A stretch of 64,000 nucleotides of DNA from Geminicoccus harenae (GTDB lineage: Bacteria; Pseudomonadota; Alphaproteobacteria; Geminicoccales; Geminicoccaceae), in assembly GCF_019800005.1 (NCBI RefSeq), contig NZ_JABGCL010000017.1, positions 1 through 64,000 on the forward strand, given 5' to 3'. Below are positions 36,756 through 45,771 of this stretch, one piece after another; the stretch's first letter is position 1, and each line of letters begins with the position of its first letter. Position numbers and translations under genes: made by a program. The notes under the pieces were generated by a model, which saw only the letters and a list, made by a program, of their open reading frames with translations, ran no database searches and was not told the origin of the DNA.

Positions 36756-38405
36756 TCAGGAGGTCGGCGGTGAGGCGGTCTGCCGGTCCAGGTCCGGACA
36801 TGGCTCGGTCGTGGCGCCGGTCGGCCGGTCCCAGGTGAATGCCATCACCTGGCTGCGCGGCGGCAGCTCGACCGGGGCAGTGTGCTGTACGATCAGGTCG
36901 GCCACCTCGTTGCTCAGCATCGGCGCGTGGCGCCAGCGATAGTTCGAGGTGATGATGATGCCGCGCTGGTGGCAGGCCATCAGCCGCTCGACCGATTCCG
37001 GGGTGCTGATCACCGGCCTGCCGGTGCGCGGGTCGCGGAAGAATTCCTCGTTGACCCCGCCGCGGGAGGCGGCCGCCCCCTCGCCCATCCGGCTCCGGCT
37101 GATCAGCACGTCATAGGTGCCGAGGAAGTACAGCGCCTCCAGCTCGGAGGTCACTACCACCACGTCGGCCTCCGCCATCAGCGGCTCCAGGATCGGCCGA
37201 GCCTCCTCCCAGCGGGGAGCCGGGCGCTCAGGTGGGATGGTGATGTCCGCCAGCATCAGGGCCGAGCGGACCGAGGCGGCATTGGCCGCCACCAGCCACA
37301 GCGCGCAGACCGCGACGGCCACCGTGACCAGCCCACCGACGGGCCGCTCCGGCAGGAGGCGGGCCAGCACCGTGTCGGCCTGGATGCGGACGAAGCGCAC
37401 GAGCTGCGCCAGCACCGCGGCCAGCGCGATCCCCCAGATCACGAACAGGAACGGCATGGCGTAGAAGATGTAGCGCAGGTCCTTGGCACCCGCGAAGCTG
37501 TGCAGGATGATCGCGGTGCCGAACAGGACGGCTGCGAAGAAGCAGGCCCTGGCGCGGACCGCCAGCCCGACCAGGAACAGCACCGGCAGCAGCGTCCACA
37601 GCGTCGGGTAATAGAGGATCAGCCAGACATGGTAGTAGGCGACGTCGTTGGCGTTGCCTTCCGACCAGAGCGGCGTCTTGCGGTACTGGGACAGGGCCCC
37701 GGCGAGCTGGTCGCTGCCCAGTGCCACCACCGCCAGCACCAGCCCCACCGCCAGGACCGCCGCGAGCACACCCAGGCGGCGGACGGGCGGCACGTCCTCG
37801 CGCAGGAACCAGGGCGCGCACAGATAGAGCACCGCCCAGGCCGCCAGGCCCGCGATGCCGATGAAGGTGGTGACCTGGAACATGATCGCCACCAGGAAGC
37901 CCAGGATGGCGCCCAGGCCGCGCAGCAGCAGGGAGCGCGGCGTCAGCTCGCGGGTCAGCAGATCATAGACGAGCAGGGCGGCAACGCCGAACGCCAGGCC
38001 GTGGATGCCGTAGAACCGGGCGAACTCGGCGATGTCGACCGCGAATGGCGACACGGCGAACAGGCCGGCGCCGATGATCGCAGCCAGGCTGCCGGCCTCC
38101 CGGCGCAGCCAGACGAACAGGACGGTCGCCAGCAGGGCAGTGCTCACCAGGGACGGCAGCCGCGCCACCCAGAGATGGTCGCCCAGCAGCGCGAAGAGCT
38201 GCGCCACCAGCCAGGTGAAGGGCCGGGCGCGGTTATAGACGCCCTCGGCAATCGCGAAGTCGCCGGTGGCCAGGTAGCCGCGCGCCGCCAGCACATGGTA
38301 GAGTTCGTCGAAGTGCGGAGCCTTGTCCAGGTTGATGGCGTAGAGCGCGCAGCAGAACAGGAACAGGACAACGGGAACGAGGGGGCCGGTGCGCCAGGAA
38401 ATCAT
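36756..38405 (-). CDS. GT39/ArnT-like membrane glycosyltransferase
   Basis: A 549-residue protein with about eleven hydrophobic segments and a C-terminal soluble tail, like ArnT/PMT (GT-C) enzymes that use a polyprenyl-phosphate sugar. The acidic motif in the first periplasmic loop is APHFDELYHVLAARGYL. Other features are VARLPSLVSTALLATVLFVW and AKDLRYIFYAMPFLFVI. The tail contains TPESVERLMACHQ. ATG 38405 has GAGGT 7 bases upstream. It follows the GT4 gene by 16 bases, so they form one unit for a surface glycan. Confidence 0.8.
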   Translation of the reverse strand: MISWRTGPLVPVVLFLFCCALYAINLDKAPHFDELYHVLAARGYLATGDFAIAEGVYNRARPFTWLVAQLFALLGDHLWVARLPSLVSTALLATVLFVWLRREAGSLAAIIGAGLFAVSPFAVDIAEFARFYGIHGLAFGVAALLVYDLLTRELTPRSLLLRGLGAILGFLVAIMFQVTTFIGIAGLAAWAVLYLCAPWFLREDVPPVRRLGVLAAVLAVGLVLAVVALGSDQLAGALSQYRKTPLWSEGNANDVAYYHVWLILYYPTLWTLLPVLFLVGLAVRARACFFAAVLFGTAIILHSFAGAKDLRYIFYAMPFLFVIWGIALAAVLAQLVRFVRIQADTVLARLLPERPVGGLVTVAVAVCALWLVAANAASVRSALMLADITIPPERPAPRWEEARPILEPLMAEADVVVVTSELEALYFLGTYDVLISRSRMGEGAAASRGGVNEEFFRDPRTGRPVISTPESVERLMACHQRGIIITSNYRWRHAPMLSNEVADLIVQHTAPVELPPRSQVMAFTWDRPTGATTEPCPDLDRQTASPPTS

Positions 38406-38421
38406 GGAACGTACCTCGCGG

Positions 38422-39588
38422 TCATGAGCGTTCCCCCAGAATGTCTTTGTAGAGACCGATCAGTCGTTCTGCCTGCGTTGCCCAGTTGAAGGTCGACCTG
38501 ATCAGGCGCCGCCCGTTCTCGCCCATGCGCTTGACCTCATTGGGGCTGGCCTGCAGCCGGCGCACGCCGGCCGTCACCGCGTCCAGATCAGTCGGGTCGA
38601 CGCACAGCCCGACATCGTTGCCCTCGATCAGCTCGCGCCAGACCGGGAAGTTGGAGGCGAGGATCGGGATGCCGGCCGCCATGTACTCGAAGAACTTGGT
38701 GAGCTCTTTCTCGCGGTAATGGCCGGTGTCGGGCATCACGGCGAGGCCGCAGGTCCATGGTTGGCGGTAGGCGTCCAGGATTGCGGAGAACGGCAACTGG
38801 CTGCCGATCCCGGTGATGTGCAGGCGCTCCGCACCATCCCCTGCCCGCTCGCGCATGAGCTGGGCCAGGTCGGCCGGGGTGCGGCCGACCACATGGACCT
38901 CCGCATCCGGCATCACCCGGGCGAGGTCGGCATAGGTGAGAGCACCGCGCTCAGCGTTCAGCCCGCCAGTGTAGACCAGGCGCGGCCGGTCCGGCGGATC
39001 GGCCGGGCGCCCCGCCAGGACCTCGGCGAACTGCTCGAGTCGCGGATAGTTCAGGACCGGCACTGCCTCGGGGAAGCGGCGGGCGTAGTAGCGCTCGGCG
39101 ATCACGGTGCGGAAGGCACGCCGGGTCAGCCGCTCCACGACATAATAGCCCGATGCCACCACCCGGGCCGCCGGCCCGGACAGGTAGGGCGTCTTGTCCA
39201 GGATCGAGGTGTAGTAGTCCTCGTGGACGTCGAACACGACCGGCTTGCCCTTCGCCCGCAGCCGCAATGCCGGCAGGATCAGCTCCGGGTCGTGGAACTG
39301 GTAGATGTCGGCATCCTCGGCCAGACCCCGCGCGATCACCGCCCGGGTCGTCTCCAGGATGCGCCGCTTGCGCCCGTTCGGCACCGGCACGGTGAGGATC
39401 CGCACCCCCTTGAGCACCCGGTCGCCGTCCGGGTCGGGCACCACCAGCGCCACGTCGTAGCCGGCCTCCGCCAGCGACACGCACTCCTTCTCGAAGATGC
39501 GGTTGTCGAGGAGCGGATGGACCGAGGTCAGGTGGACGACCCGAGGGCGCCGCTGCGCTTCAGGCTCGACCGGAGATAGGTTCGTCAA
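38422..39588 (-). CDS. GT4-type glycosyltransferase
   Basis: GT-B-fold sugar transferase of 388 residues. The N-terminal half contains RVVHLTSVHPLLDNRIFEKE and VDVHEDYYT-type (VVFDVHEDYYTSIL). The C-terminal nucleotide-sugar domain includes LVYTGGLNAERG and HYREKELTKFFEYMAAGIPI. The C-terminal glutamate pattern KFFEYMAAG is family-typical. It likely adds a sugar to an exopolysaccharide or LPS precursor. The TTG at 39588 is a likely start because a short upstream ORF stops exactly there (TTGA); an in-frame ATG exists at 39705. Confidence 0.8.
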   Translation of the reverse strand: MTNLSPVEPEAQRRPRVVHLTSVHPLLDNRIFEKECVSLAEAGYDVALVVPDPDGDRVLKGVRILTVPVPNGRKRRILETTRAVIARGLAEDADIYQFHDPELILPALRLRAKGKPVVFDVHEDYYTSILDKTPYLSGPAARVVASGYYVVERLTRRAFRTVIAERYYARRFPEAVPVLNYPRLEQFAEVLAGRPADPPDRPRLVYTGGLNAERGALTYADLARVMPDAEVHVVGRTPADLAQLMRERAGDGAERLHITGIGSQLPFSAILDAYRQPWTCGLAVMPDTGHYREKELTKFFEYMAAGIPILASNFPVWRELIEGNDVGLCVDPTDLDAVTAGVRRLQASPNEVKRMGENGRRLIRSTFNWATQAERLIGLYKDILGERS

Positions 39589-39635
39589 GCCGCACCCGGC
39601 TCCGGCAGCCGGCGGAAGATCGGATCGAAGGACAT
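39585..39635 (-). CDS. candidate 16-codon leader ORF
   Basis: On the minus strand ATG at 39635 opens MSFDPIFRRLPEPGAA and stops with TGA overlapping the TTG start of the GT4 gene. Such TTGA overlap is a common form of translational coupling. The ribosome site is weak. It could be chance, and function is unknown. Confidence 0.35.
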   Translation of the reverse strand: MSFDPIFRRLPEPGAA

Positions 39636-39794
39636 GAAACGGCCCGTGGCAGGTCGACAGAGTTCCCGGACGCGGTAAATGCCAGGGAGTACGGCCAAAG
39701 CGCAAGCCAGCCGGCCATACCCGGGTCCGCAGGCCACACCCGGCTGCCCCGGGATGCGCCTCCTGCGCTCGTTAGTACCAGAGCGGGCGTGCCG

Positions 39795-41111
39795 CTACTC
39801 TACCGCTGCGGGGCTGCCCGGCTCGCCGGCGGGCGTGCCATGCAGGATCACGTGGCGGCTGAGCAGCCAGTTGGCACCATAGTTCAGGCTCATCGCGATG
39901 CTGTAGATCAGGAGCGTCGTGTTCGCGGACAGGCCGGCCAGCCAGCCGAGCGTAAAGGCGGCCAGCGTGATCGTCATGTTGCCGCCGTCCCACCACAGGT
40001 TCAGGTCCTGGCGGCCGAACATGGCGAGCGTCTGGCCGATCGGGAAGATCACGAACTGGGCAAAGTACATGATCGCCAGGATCTGCAGCTGCACGCCGGC
40101 CTCGCGCCAAGCCTCGCCGAACACCAGCGCGAACAGGTAGGGTGCTGGGATCGCGACCGCCGCCATGCCGAGCAGGCCGATCCAGGCCAGGTGGAAGGTG
40201 GTGGTGCGGAACAGCCGCAGCATGGCCTGGCGGTCCTCGCGCGCCAGGCGGGGTGCGGCACCCAGATAGGCTTGGCCGATGCTCATGCCGAGCAGGCGGA
40301 CCGGCGCCAGCACCACCCGCTGGGCAAGGCCGAACTGGCCGGCGACCACCGGACCGTACAGCGTCGCCAGGAACACGGCCGGCAGCATCTTTGCCGAGGT
40401 GTTCAGCAGCAGGGAGGGGGTCAGCAGCAGCGGGAAGCGGCGGTGGCGGACCAGCGCCCGGCGGATCGCGGCCATGCGGGTCGAGCGCAGCAGGCGGCGG
40501 TCATCGGCATCGAAGCTGCGGATGAAGTTGACGATGCCCGCCGGCTGGCCGAGCGCCTGGCCCACCACTAGGCCCGCCGGACCCTTGGCGAGCCAGCCAT
40601 GCAGGAGCTGCCAGGCAGCCATGCAGGCGAACTGGGCCAGCTTGCTGAACGCTACCGCGCGGAAAGCCTGGCGGCGCACCGCCCAGAGATTGGTGGCGTT
40701 GTAGAAGGCCATGCCGAGCGTGCCGAGCGGGATCGCCCACAGGAGCGGCTGAAGGCCCGGCACGTTGGCAGCCTCCACCAGCCTGTCGCCCAGCAGCACG
40801 ATCACCAGGGCCACCAGGCAGGTCGTGGCCACACCGGTCAGCAATGCCGCCAGGAAGGTGGCGGCGGCGTCCTCGTCACGGCCATCCAGCGGGATGGCGG
40901 TCTCGTAGCGCAGATTGGTGACCGCACCCGTGATCGAGACCACGGCCGTGAACACGGCGAGCACGCCGAAGTCGGCGGGCGTGTAGAGGCGCGTCAGCAG
41001 CGGCGTGATCGCGATCACCAATGCCTGGGCAGCCAGGGTGCCGAGCGTGACGGTGAGCGCGTTGCGCGCGAGCCCGCCCTTCTTGAAGCGGGAGATCAGG
41101 CGGGCGGGCAC
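39795..41111 (-). CDS. polysaccharide flippase (Wzx/PST family)
   Basis: A 438-residue inner-membrane protein with about twelve membrane segments. It has the oligosaccharide-flippase N-terminus GGLARNALTVTLGTLAAQAL and LTRLYTPADFGVLAVFTAVV, plus RYETAIPLD, which is characteristic. It would flip lipid-linked glycan units across the membrane. It starts at GTG 41111 with GGAG upstream. It belongs with the two glycosyltransferases and the Wzc-like kinase at 57.5 kb as an export route for a surface polysaccharide. Confidence 0.85.
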   Translation of the reverse strand: MPARLISRFKKGGLARNALTVTLGTLAAQALVIAITPLLTRLYTPADFGVLAVFTAVVSITGAVTNLRYETAIPLDGRDEDAAATFLAALLTGVATTCLVALVIVLLGDRLVEAANVPGLQPLLWAIPLGTLGMAFYNATNLWAVRRQAFRAVAFSKLAQFACMAAWQLLHGWLAKGPAGLVVGQALGQPAGIVNFIRSFDADDRRLLRSTRMAAIRRALVRHRRFPLLLTPSLLLNTSAKMLPAVFLATLYGPVVAGQFGLAQRVVLAPVRLLGMSIGQAYLGAAPRLAREDRQAMLRLFRTTTFHLAWIGLLGMAAVAIPAPYLFALVFGEAWREAGVQLQILAIMYFAQFVIFPIGQTLAMFGRQDLNLWWDGGNMTITLAAFTLGWLAGLSANTTLLIYSIAMSLNYGANWLLSRHVILHGTPAGEPGSPAAVE

Positions 41112-41286
41112 GGGGGCGGGCGGCTCCGGTGGCGACAGGAACGGCGCCCCTCATGCCACGCCCGGCCAGCCGCCGCGAGCCCGGCCCGCCCCTGCCGGGC
41201 GATCTGCCTCACATGCATGGCCCTGCCAACGGCGAGGGCAGCGCCCACCCGGACGCTGCCCTCCCGCTTTCGACCAGCCGTGTCGT

Positions 41287-44200
41287 TCAGGCGATCTGCA
41301 GGGCTACCGGCAGGTCCATGTCTGTCCTGGTGTGGGTGCCCTGTGATTCGGAGGTGAAGTTCCAGCCCGCCCAGCTGGAGCCGCCGTTCACGCTGTACTC
41401 GGCATAGGACGAGGGAGCGATGTTGCGGTCCTTGAACCCGTAGGCCGTGCCCTGCTGGGAAGCCCCGAACCAGTAATTGCCGGAGGTGGCGGAAAAGCGC
41501 ATGTGGTAGGTCTTGCCCTTGGTCAGGAGGCGCGGCTGGGAGAAGGACTTGAACTGCCAGGGCACCGCCACGTCGTAGCGGGTGCTGGTCACCACCTGTG
41601 AGGACGGGATCCGGACGTCCTCCAGGATGGTGCCGCCCGAAGCGTCGATGAGCTGGCAGATCAGGTCGGTGGGCGAGCCGCCGGACTTGCGCACCCGCAG
41701 CCACACGCCGTTCACGCTCCGGCTCTCGTCCAGCATCGGCAGGCGCTGCCTTGCCATCAGCGAGCCGCCGACCTGCTTGTCGCCGCTGTCATGGGCATAG
41801 ATCCAGCCCACGCCGCAGGCCATGCCGTCGGCATAGTACACCTCGAAGATCGGGCAGCGGTCGGTGCGCACGTACCAGCCGCCGGAATTGTTGACCCACA
41901 GATGGGCCATGGCGTCCCCGTGGAACGGGCCCATCCGGCCGGTGCCGCCGGTCGGGATCGGCATCTTGGTGTGCAGCATGTTGACCGAGATCTCGTTCTT
42001 GCCGCTCGAATCGAGCTGCAGGAAGACCAGGTGGTAGATCTCGCCGGCGGTCAGCACCGGGTAGGGCGCCTGGAACGGGATCTGCGCGAAGCGGTCCGAG
42101 TTCATGAGGTTGGTCAGGTTGGCGGTCTTGGCCAGCACCGTGTTGGTCGGGAAGCCGGTGGCCGGGTCGTTGGTGCGCAGCTCGATCCGGATCGTGCCGC
42201 CATTGCCGATGCTGTAGCCGACATGGCCGGTGGCCTGATCGTAGCGCAGAAAGTAGCGCAGCGAGGTGATCTGGCCGCTCCGCTCGGCGGCGAAGCGGAA
42301 CGCGGCCGGCTTGCCGTAGCCATAGCGGGTATTCCCCACCGCCTCGGCATGGATGGCGCAGCCGTACAGGCGGCCCCGGTACGGCTTGTCGTCGTTGGTG
42401 GGTGCGGCCGGCTGGGCGACCTCGACCACCACCGTGCCGACCGAGGTCTGGTTCTGCGCGTCCTGCATCGTGTAGGTGAAGGCGTCCTCGCCCACGAAGC
42501 CGGTGGTCGGCGTGTAGATGATCTTGCCGGACGAGATCACCGCGGTGCCGTTCGCGGGCGCACCCACCTGGCCCGAGACGAGGCTGCGCGTGCCGCTCTC
42601 GGGGTCGATGTCGTTGGCCAGGACATCGATGGTGACCGCGGTGTTGCGCGAGGTCGCGACCCGGTTGGGCACTGCCACCGGCGCTTGGTTGGTCGTGCCG
42701 AACGCGTCCTCGCCACCCAGGCCATAGAAGGCGCCCGGCCGGCGGTGATTGAGGTGCTCGGCCTTCAGCCAGTTCTCGGGCAGGGCCGAAGCACGCAGCC
42801 GTACCTCGTCGATGGCGCCATCCCAGGCGGACGACGCGTCGAAGGAAGCCCGGCCGATCCGCAAGGGGCCGTTGCTGAAGCTCGTGGTGCCGCTGCGCAC
42901 CGAGGTCTCGTAGCTGGGCGTGTCGGCCTTGGCGTCGATCCAGATCTGCGGATTGCTGTTCTGCTGCCAGGTGACGGCGAGGAACTGGGGGGCGGTGCGC
43001 TGGACATCCGAGGCGGTCTCGATCCGGGTGCGGCCGCTGGTCAGCTGCTGTTCGAGCAGGATGACGTTGGTGCCGCCGCCGGAATGGCCGGCCTTGTCGT
43101 AGCGCAGGCAGAAGCCCATCGCGTCGTCCCGGCCGGTAATGGGCCCGACCGAGACGATGCCGCGGTCGGTGCCGACCTGGTCCGCCTTGACCCAGGCCTG
43201 GACCGTGTAGGCGGACAGCGCATCCAGGAAGGTCGGTGCCTCGCGGCTGGCCTCGCTGTCGGTCCCGTTGAAGTCGCCGGCGGCACCGACCAGGCTGCTG
43301 GTGCCCAGCGCGTTCAGGGTGAGGTCACGGCCGCGGCCGGTCCGGTCGGCAGCCACCGGCAGGTGATAGACGGCCAGATAGTCCTTCCAGACGCCCGGCG
43401 CATTCTCCTCCGGGATCGTCACCCCCTCCTTGCCGTAATACAGGTAGATGGTGGTGTCGGCCGTGGTGAGCAGGCTCGGCATCCGCACCCAGGCGCGCAG
43501 CGTGCCGGCCGTCCCGTTATAGGCCTCGACCTCGTGGTCGAGCTTCACGCCGGGGCCGGAGGCGGGGGCGGTCTCGAAGCGAAGGTCCAGCCCGGCCGGG
43601 GATTCGAGTCGGCCGTTGCTCGCCGACTTGTGCTTCAGCCAGTTGCCGGACAGTTCCACCAGCATGGGGAAGTCGGTGAGCGAGCCCTCGGTCAGCGAGG
43701 TGCGCGGCACCACCAGGCGGCGACGATAGCGGTAGCCGTTGGGATAGGCGAGCGGGGCGGGCTGCACCTGCACCTGCACCGCCACGGTGCCGCTGCTCTC
43801 CGCGCCGCGGCTGTCCGCGATCCGGTAGGTGAAGCCGTCCGTGCCGGTGAAGCCGGCGGCCGGCGTGTAGACGACCCGCTGCTGCCCATCCACCGCGACC
43901 GTGCCGTTCGTGGGCACGGTCAGGGCGATCAGGCGGATGGCGTCCCCGTCGACATCGGTGTCGTTGGCGAGGATCGGGATGGTCACCGCGGTGTTGGCGT
44001 AGGTGGTGACCGAATCCGGGGTCGCCACCGGGGCGGTGTTGCTGGCCTGGACCTGCACGGTCACCCGGCCGGCCGCCGTGCCGCCCTGGCCGTCCGTGAT
44101 CGTGTAGGTGAACTGGTCGGTGCCGGTGAAGCCGGCAGCCGGCGTGTAGAGCAGGCGATCCAGCCCGTCGATCGAGACGGTGCCGTTTGCGGGCATGGCG

Positions 44201-44865
44201 ATCCCGGACAGTTGCAGCGGGTCGCCGTTGCCATCGCTGTCATTGGCCAGCACGGTGATCAGGACCGGCTGGCCGGGACCCGTCGTCACCTGGTCGTCGT
44301 TCGCCACGGGCGGCAGGTTCACGCCGGCCACCGCGACGGTGACCTCGGCCGAGTCGGAGCCGCCCTGCCCGTCGATCACCGTGTAGGTGAAGCGGTCGAC
44401 CCCGGTGAAGCCGAGCTCGGGCTGGTAGGTCACCGTCATGTCGGGATGGGCGGTGATGCTGCCGTGGTCGGGCATCGAGATGCTGCCGAGCTGGAGCGGG
44501 TCGCCGTCGGGATCCAGATCGTTGGCCAGCACGGCGATGTTGACCAGCGTGCCCGGTGCGGTCGCGGCCGCATCGTCGTTGGCGACCGGCTGGAGATTGG
44601 CGGCGCTGACCGTGATGGTCACGACCGCCTGGGCGGCCTCGCCGGTCGTGTCGCCCACCGTGTAGGTGAACTGGTCGACGCCCGAGAAGCCCAATTGCGG
44701 CGTATAGATCAGGGTATTGGCGGCCGGCCCCGGCGCCACCGTGCCGTTGGCCGGCGAGGAGAAGCCGAGAAAGGTCAGGCTGGCACCCTCGTCATTGGCG
44801 AAGGGCGCGATCGTGACCGGCTGGCCCGGCTGGGTGGCGAAATGGTCGGGACGGGCGATGGGCAT
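41287..44865 (-). CDS. large Ig-like repeat / DUF2341 / LamG-like surface protein
   Basis: A 1192-residue modular protein. Four tandem cadherin/VCBS-like repeats of about 93 residues (1-90, 91-185, 186-280, 281-368) share the pattern VLANDxDxDGD..G..GFTGTDQFTYT. Then a DUF2341 module (about 376-495; FPMLVELSGNWLK) and a concanavalin-like LamG region (496-700), a fifth repeat (727-818; VLANDIDPESG) and a C-terminal module (819-1192). No signal peptide, sortase tag or GGxGxD repeat is visible, so the export route is unclear. It probably is a large adhesin or matrix protein next to polysaccharide genes. Confidence 0.8.
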   Translation of the reverse strand: MPIARPDHFATQPGQPVTIAPFANDEGASLTFLGFSSPANGTVAPGPAANTLIYTPQLGFSGVDQFTYTVGDTTGEAAQAVVTITVSAANLQPVANDDAAATAPGTLVNIAVLANDLDPDGDPLQLGSISMPDHGSITAHPDMTVTYQPELGFTGVDRFTYTVIDGQGGSDSAEVTVAVAGVNLPPVANDDQVTTGPGQPVLITVLANDSDGNGDPLQLSGIAMPANGTVSIDGLDRLLYTPAAGFTGTDQFTYTITDGQGGTAAGRVTVQVQASNTAPVATPDSVTTYANTAVTIPILANDTDVDGDAIRLIALTVPTNGTVAVDGQQRVVYTPAAGFTGTDGFTYRIADSRGAESSGTVAVQVQVQPAPLAYPNGYRYRRRLVVPRTSLTEGSLTDFPMLVELSGNWLKHKSASNGRLESPAGLDLRFETAPASGPGVKLDHEVEAYNGTAGTLRAWVRMPSLLTTADTTIYLYYGKEGVTIPEENAPGVWKDYLAVYHLPVAADRTGRGRDLTLNALGTSSLVGAAGDFNGTDSEASREAPTFLDALSAYTVQAWVKADQVGTDRGIVSVGPITGRDDAMGFCLRYDKAGHSGGGTNVILLEQQLTSGRTRIETASDVQRTAPQFLAVTWQQNSNPQIWIDAKADTPSYETSVRSGTTSFSNGPLRIGRASFDASSAWDGAIDEVRLRASALPENWLKAEHLNHRRPGAFYGLGGEDAFGTTNQAPVAVPNRVATSRNTAVTIDVLANDIDPESGTRSLVSGQVGAPANGTAVISSGKIIYTPTTGFVGEDAFTYTMQDAQNQTSVGTVVVEVAQPAAPTNDDKPYRGRLYGCAIHAEAVGNTRYGYGKPAAFRFAAERSGQITSLRYFLRYDQATGHVGYSIGNGGTIRIELRTNDPATGFPTNTVLAKTANLTNLMNSDRFAQIPFQAPYPVLTAGEIYHLVFLQLDSSGKNEISVNMLHTKMPIPTGGTGRMGPFHGDAMAHLWVNNSGGWYVRTDRCPIFEVYYADGMACGVGWIYAHDSGDKQVGGSLMARQRLPMLDESRSVNGVWLRVRKSGGSPTDLICQLIDASGGTILEDVRIPSSQVVTSTRYDVAVPWQFKSFSQPRLLTKGKTYHMRFSATSGNYWFGASQQGTAYGFKDRNIAPSSYAEYSVNGGSSWAGWNFTSESQGTHTRTDMDLPVALQIA

Positions 44866-44944
44866 GGCGGAGTGCTCCGGGCAGTTGGCACGCTGGCCTG
44901 ATGGGAATGCATTCCCGTTCTGCCTTACTCCTATGTAAGGAATA

Positions 44945-45244
44945 TTATCCCGTCAACGAGATTCCGTCACGGACGGCCGTGTTTGCTTCCGGAGCCTCCA
45001 GCAGCAGGGGCAGCCGCGGGTCGTGATAATCCATGATCACCATGCCCGCGCCGAGCGCCAGGATCTCCGCCGCGGAAAGTGCCGACGTTGTTCCTACCAT
45101 CTGCAGCCCCGCGGCCACGGCGGAGCGGAGGCCGGCCCGACTGTCCTCGAACACGATGCAGTTTTCCGCTCTTCCATCCAGCAGCTCGAGCCCCCTGAGG
45201 TAGGGCAAGGGGTGCGGCTTAGCCCGGGCGGCACAACGCACCAT
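44945..45244 (-). pseudogene. HAD phosphatase remnant (C-terminal third)
   Basis: The last 85 residues resemble beta-phosphoglucomutase-type HAD enzymes: AKPHPLPYLRGLELLDG (motif III Lys) and ENCIVFEDSRAGLRSAVAAG (motif IV acids). The core N-terminal half with the nucleophile motif DxDxT is absent. Upstream of 45244 there is only the divergent cupin gene region. A short 99-residue product from ATG 45244 would be inactive, so this is a truncated gene. Confidence 0.7.
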
Positions 45245-45315
45245 TGCAACAGGCGACTGCACCACCGACAGTCGGCCCGCCATCAAACAAGCCCAATCGT
45301 CAGGGAGAAGCATCG

Positions 45316-45762
45316 ATGCAGCCGTCTTTCCGGCTCGCAACGCTCCTGCTGGCCGGTCTGCTCGCTGGCTGCGCCGGCCAGGCAGCACCACCGGCAAAGC
45401 CCGTCACGGTGGCCGAGCTCGCCAGCGCCACCACCACCGCGTCGGGCCAGCCGATCCGCCTGCCGAGCGGCGACATCCGCGTGGTGCTCTCCGACTACCG
45501 GATCGCGCCGGCCGCAAAGCTGCCGGTGCACAAGCACCCCTATCCTCGCTACGCCGTGGTCCAGTCCGGTACGCTCGCCGTGACCAACCAGGACACTGGC
45601 CAGACCACCACCTACCGGTCGGGCGACTTGGTCGTGGAAGCGGTCGACCAGTGGCACTCGGCCGTCAACGCAGGCACGGACGAGGTCCATCTGCTGGTCC
45701 TGGACGAGATACCCGGCTCCGGCAGCAACACGATCCTGCAGGAACAGGCCTCGCAGCCGTAA
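45316..45762 (+). CDS. cupin-domain lipoprotein
   Basis: A 148-residue exported lipoprotein. The signal peptide ends with a lipobox LLAGC (LAGLLAGCAGQ). The mature part is one cupin barrel: motif 1 PVHKHPYPRYAVVQSGTLAV and motif 2 VVEAVDQWHSAVNAGTDEVH, with His residues able to bind a metal. It sits in the periplasm, anchored to a membrane. Start ATG 45316 has GGGAGAAG upstream. It is convergent with the PP2C operon. Confidence 0.85.
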   Translation: MQPSFRLATLLLAGLLAGCAGQAAPPAKPVTVAELASATTTASGQPIRLPSGDIRVVLSDYRIAPAAKLPVHKHPYPRYAVVQSGTLAVTNQDTGQTTTYRSGDLVVEAVDQWHSAVNAGTDEVHLLVLDEIPGSGSNTILQEQASQP

Positions 45763-45771
45763 GGAGCGGGC

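Noticed and set aside
41791..44901. Open frame of 1036 codons on the plus strand, antisense to the large Ig-like protein
   Set aside because: Composition (Arg/Gly/Ala-rich, no domains) is that of a GC-rich shadow frame; the minus-strand frame has clear domains.
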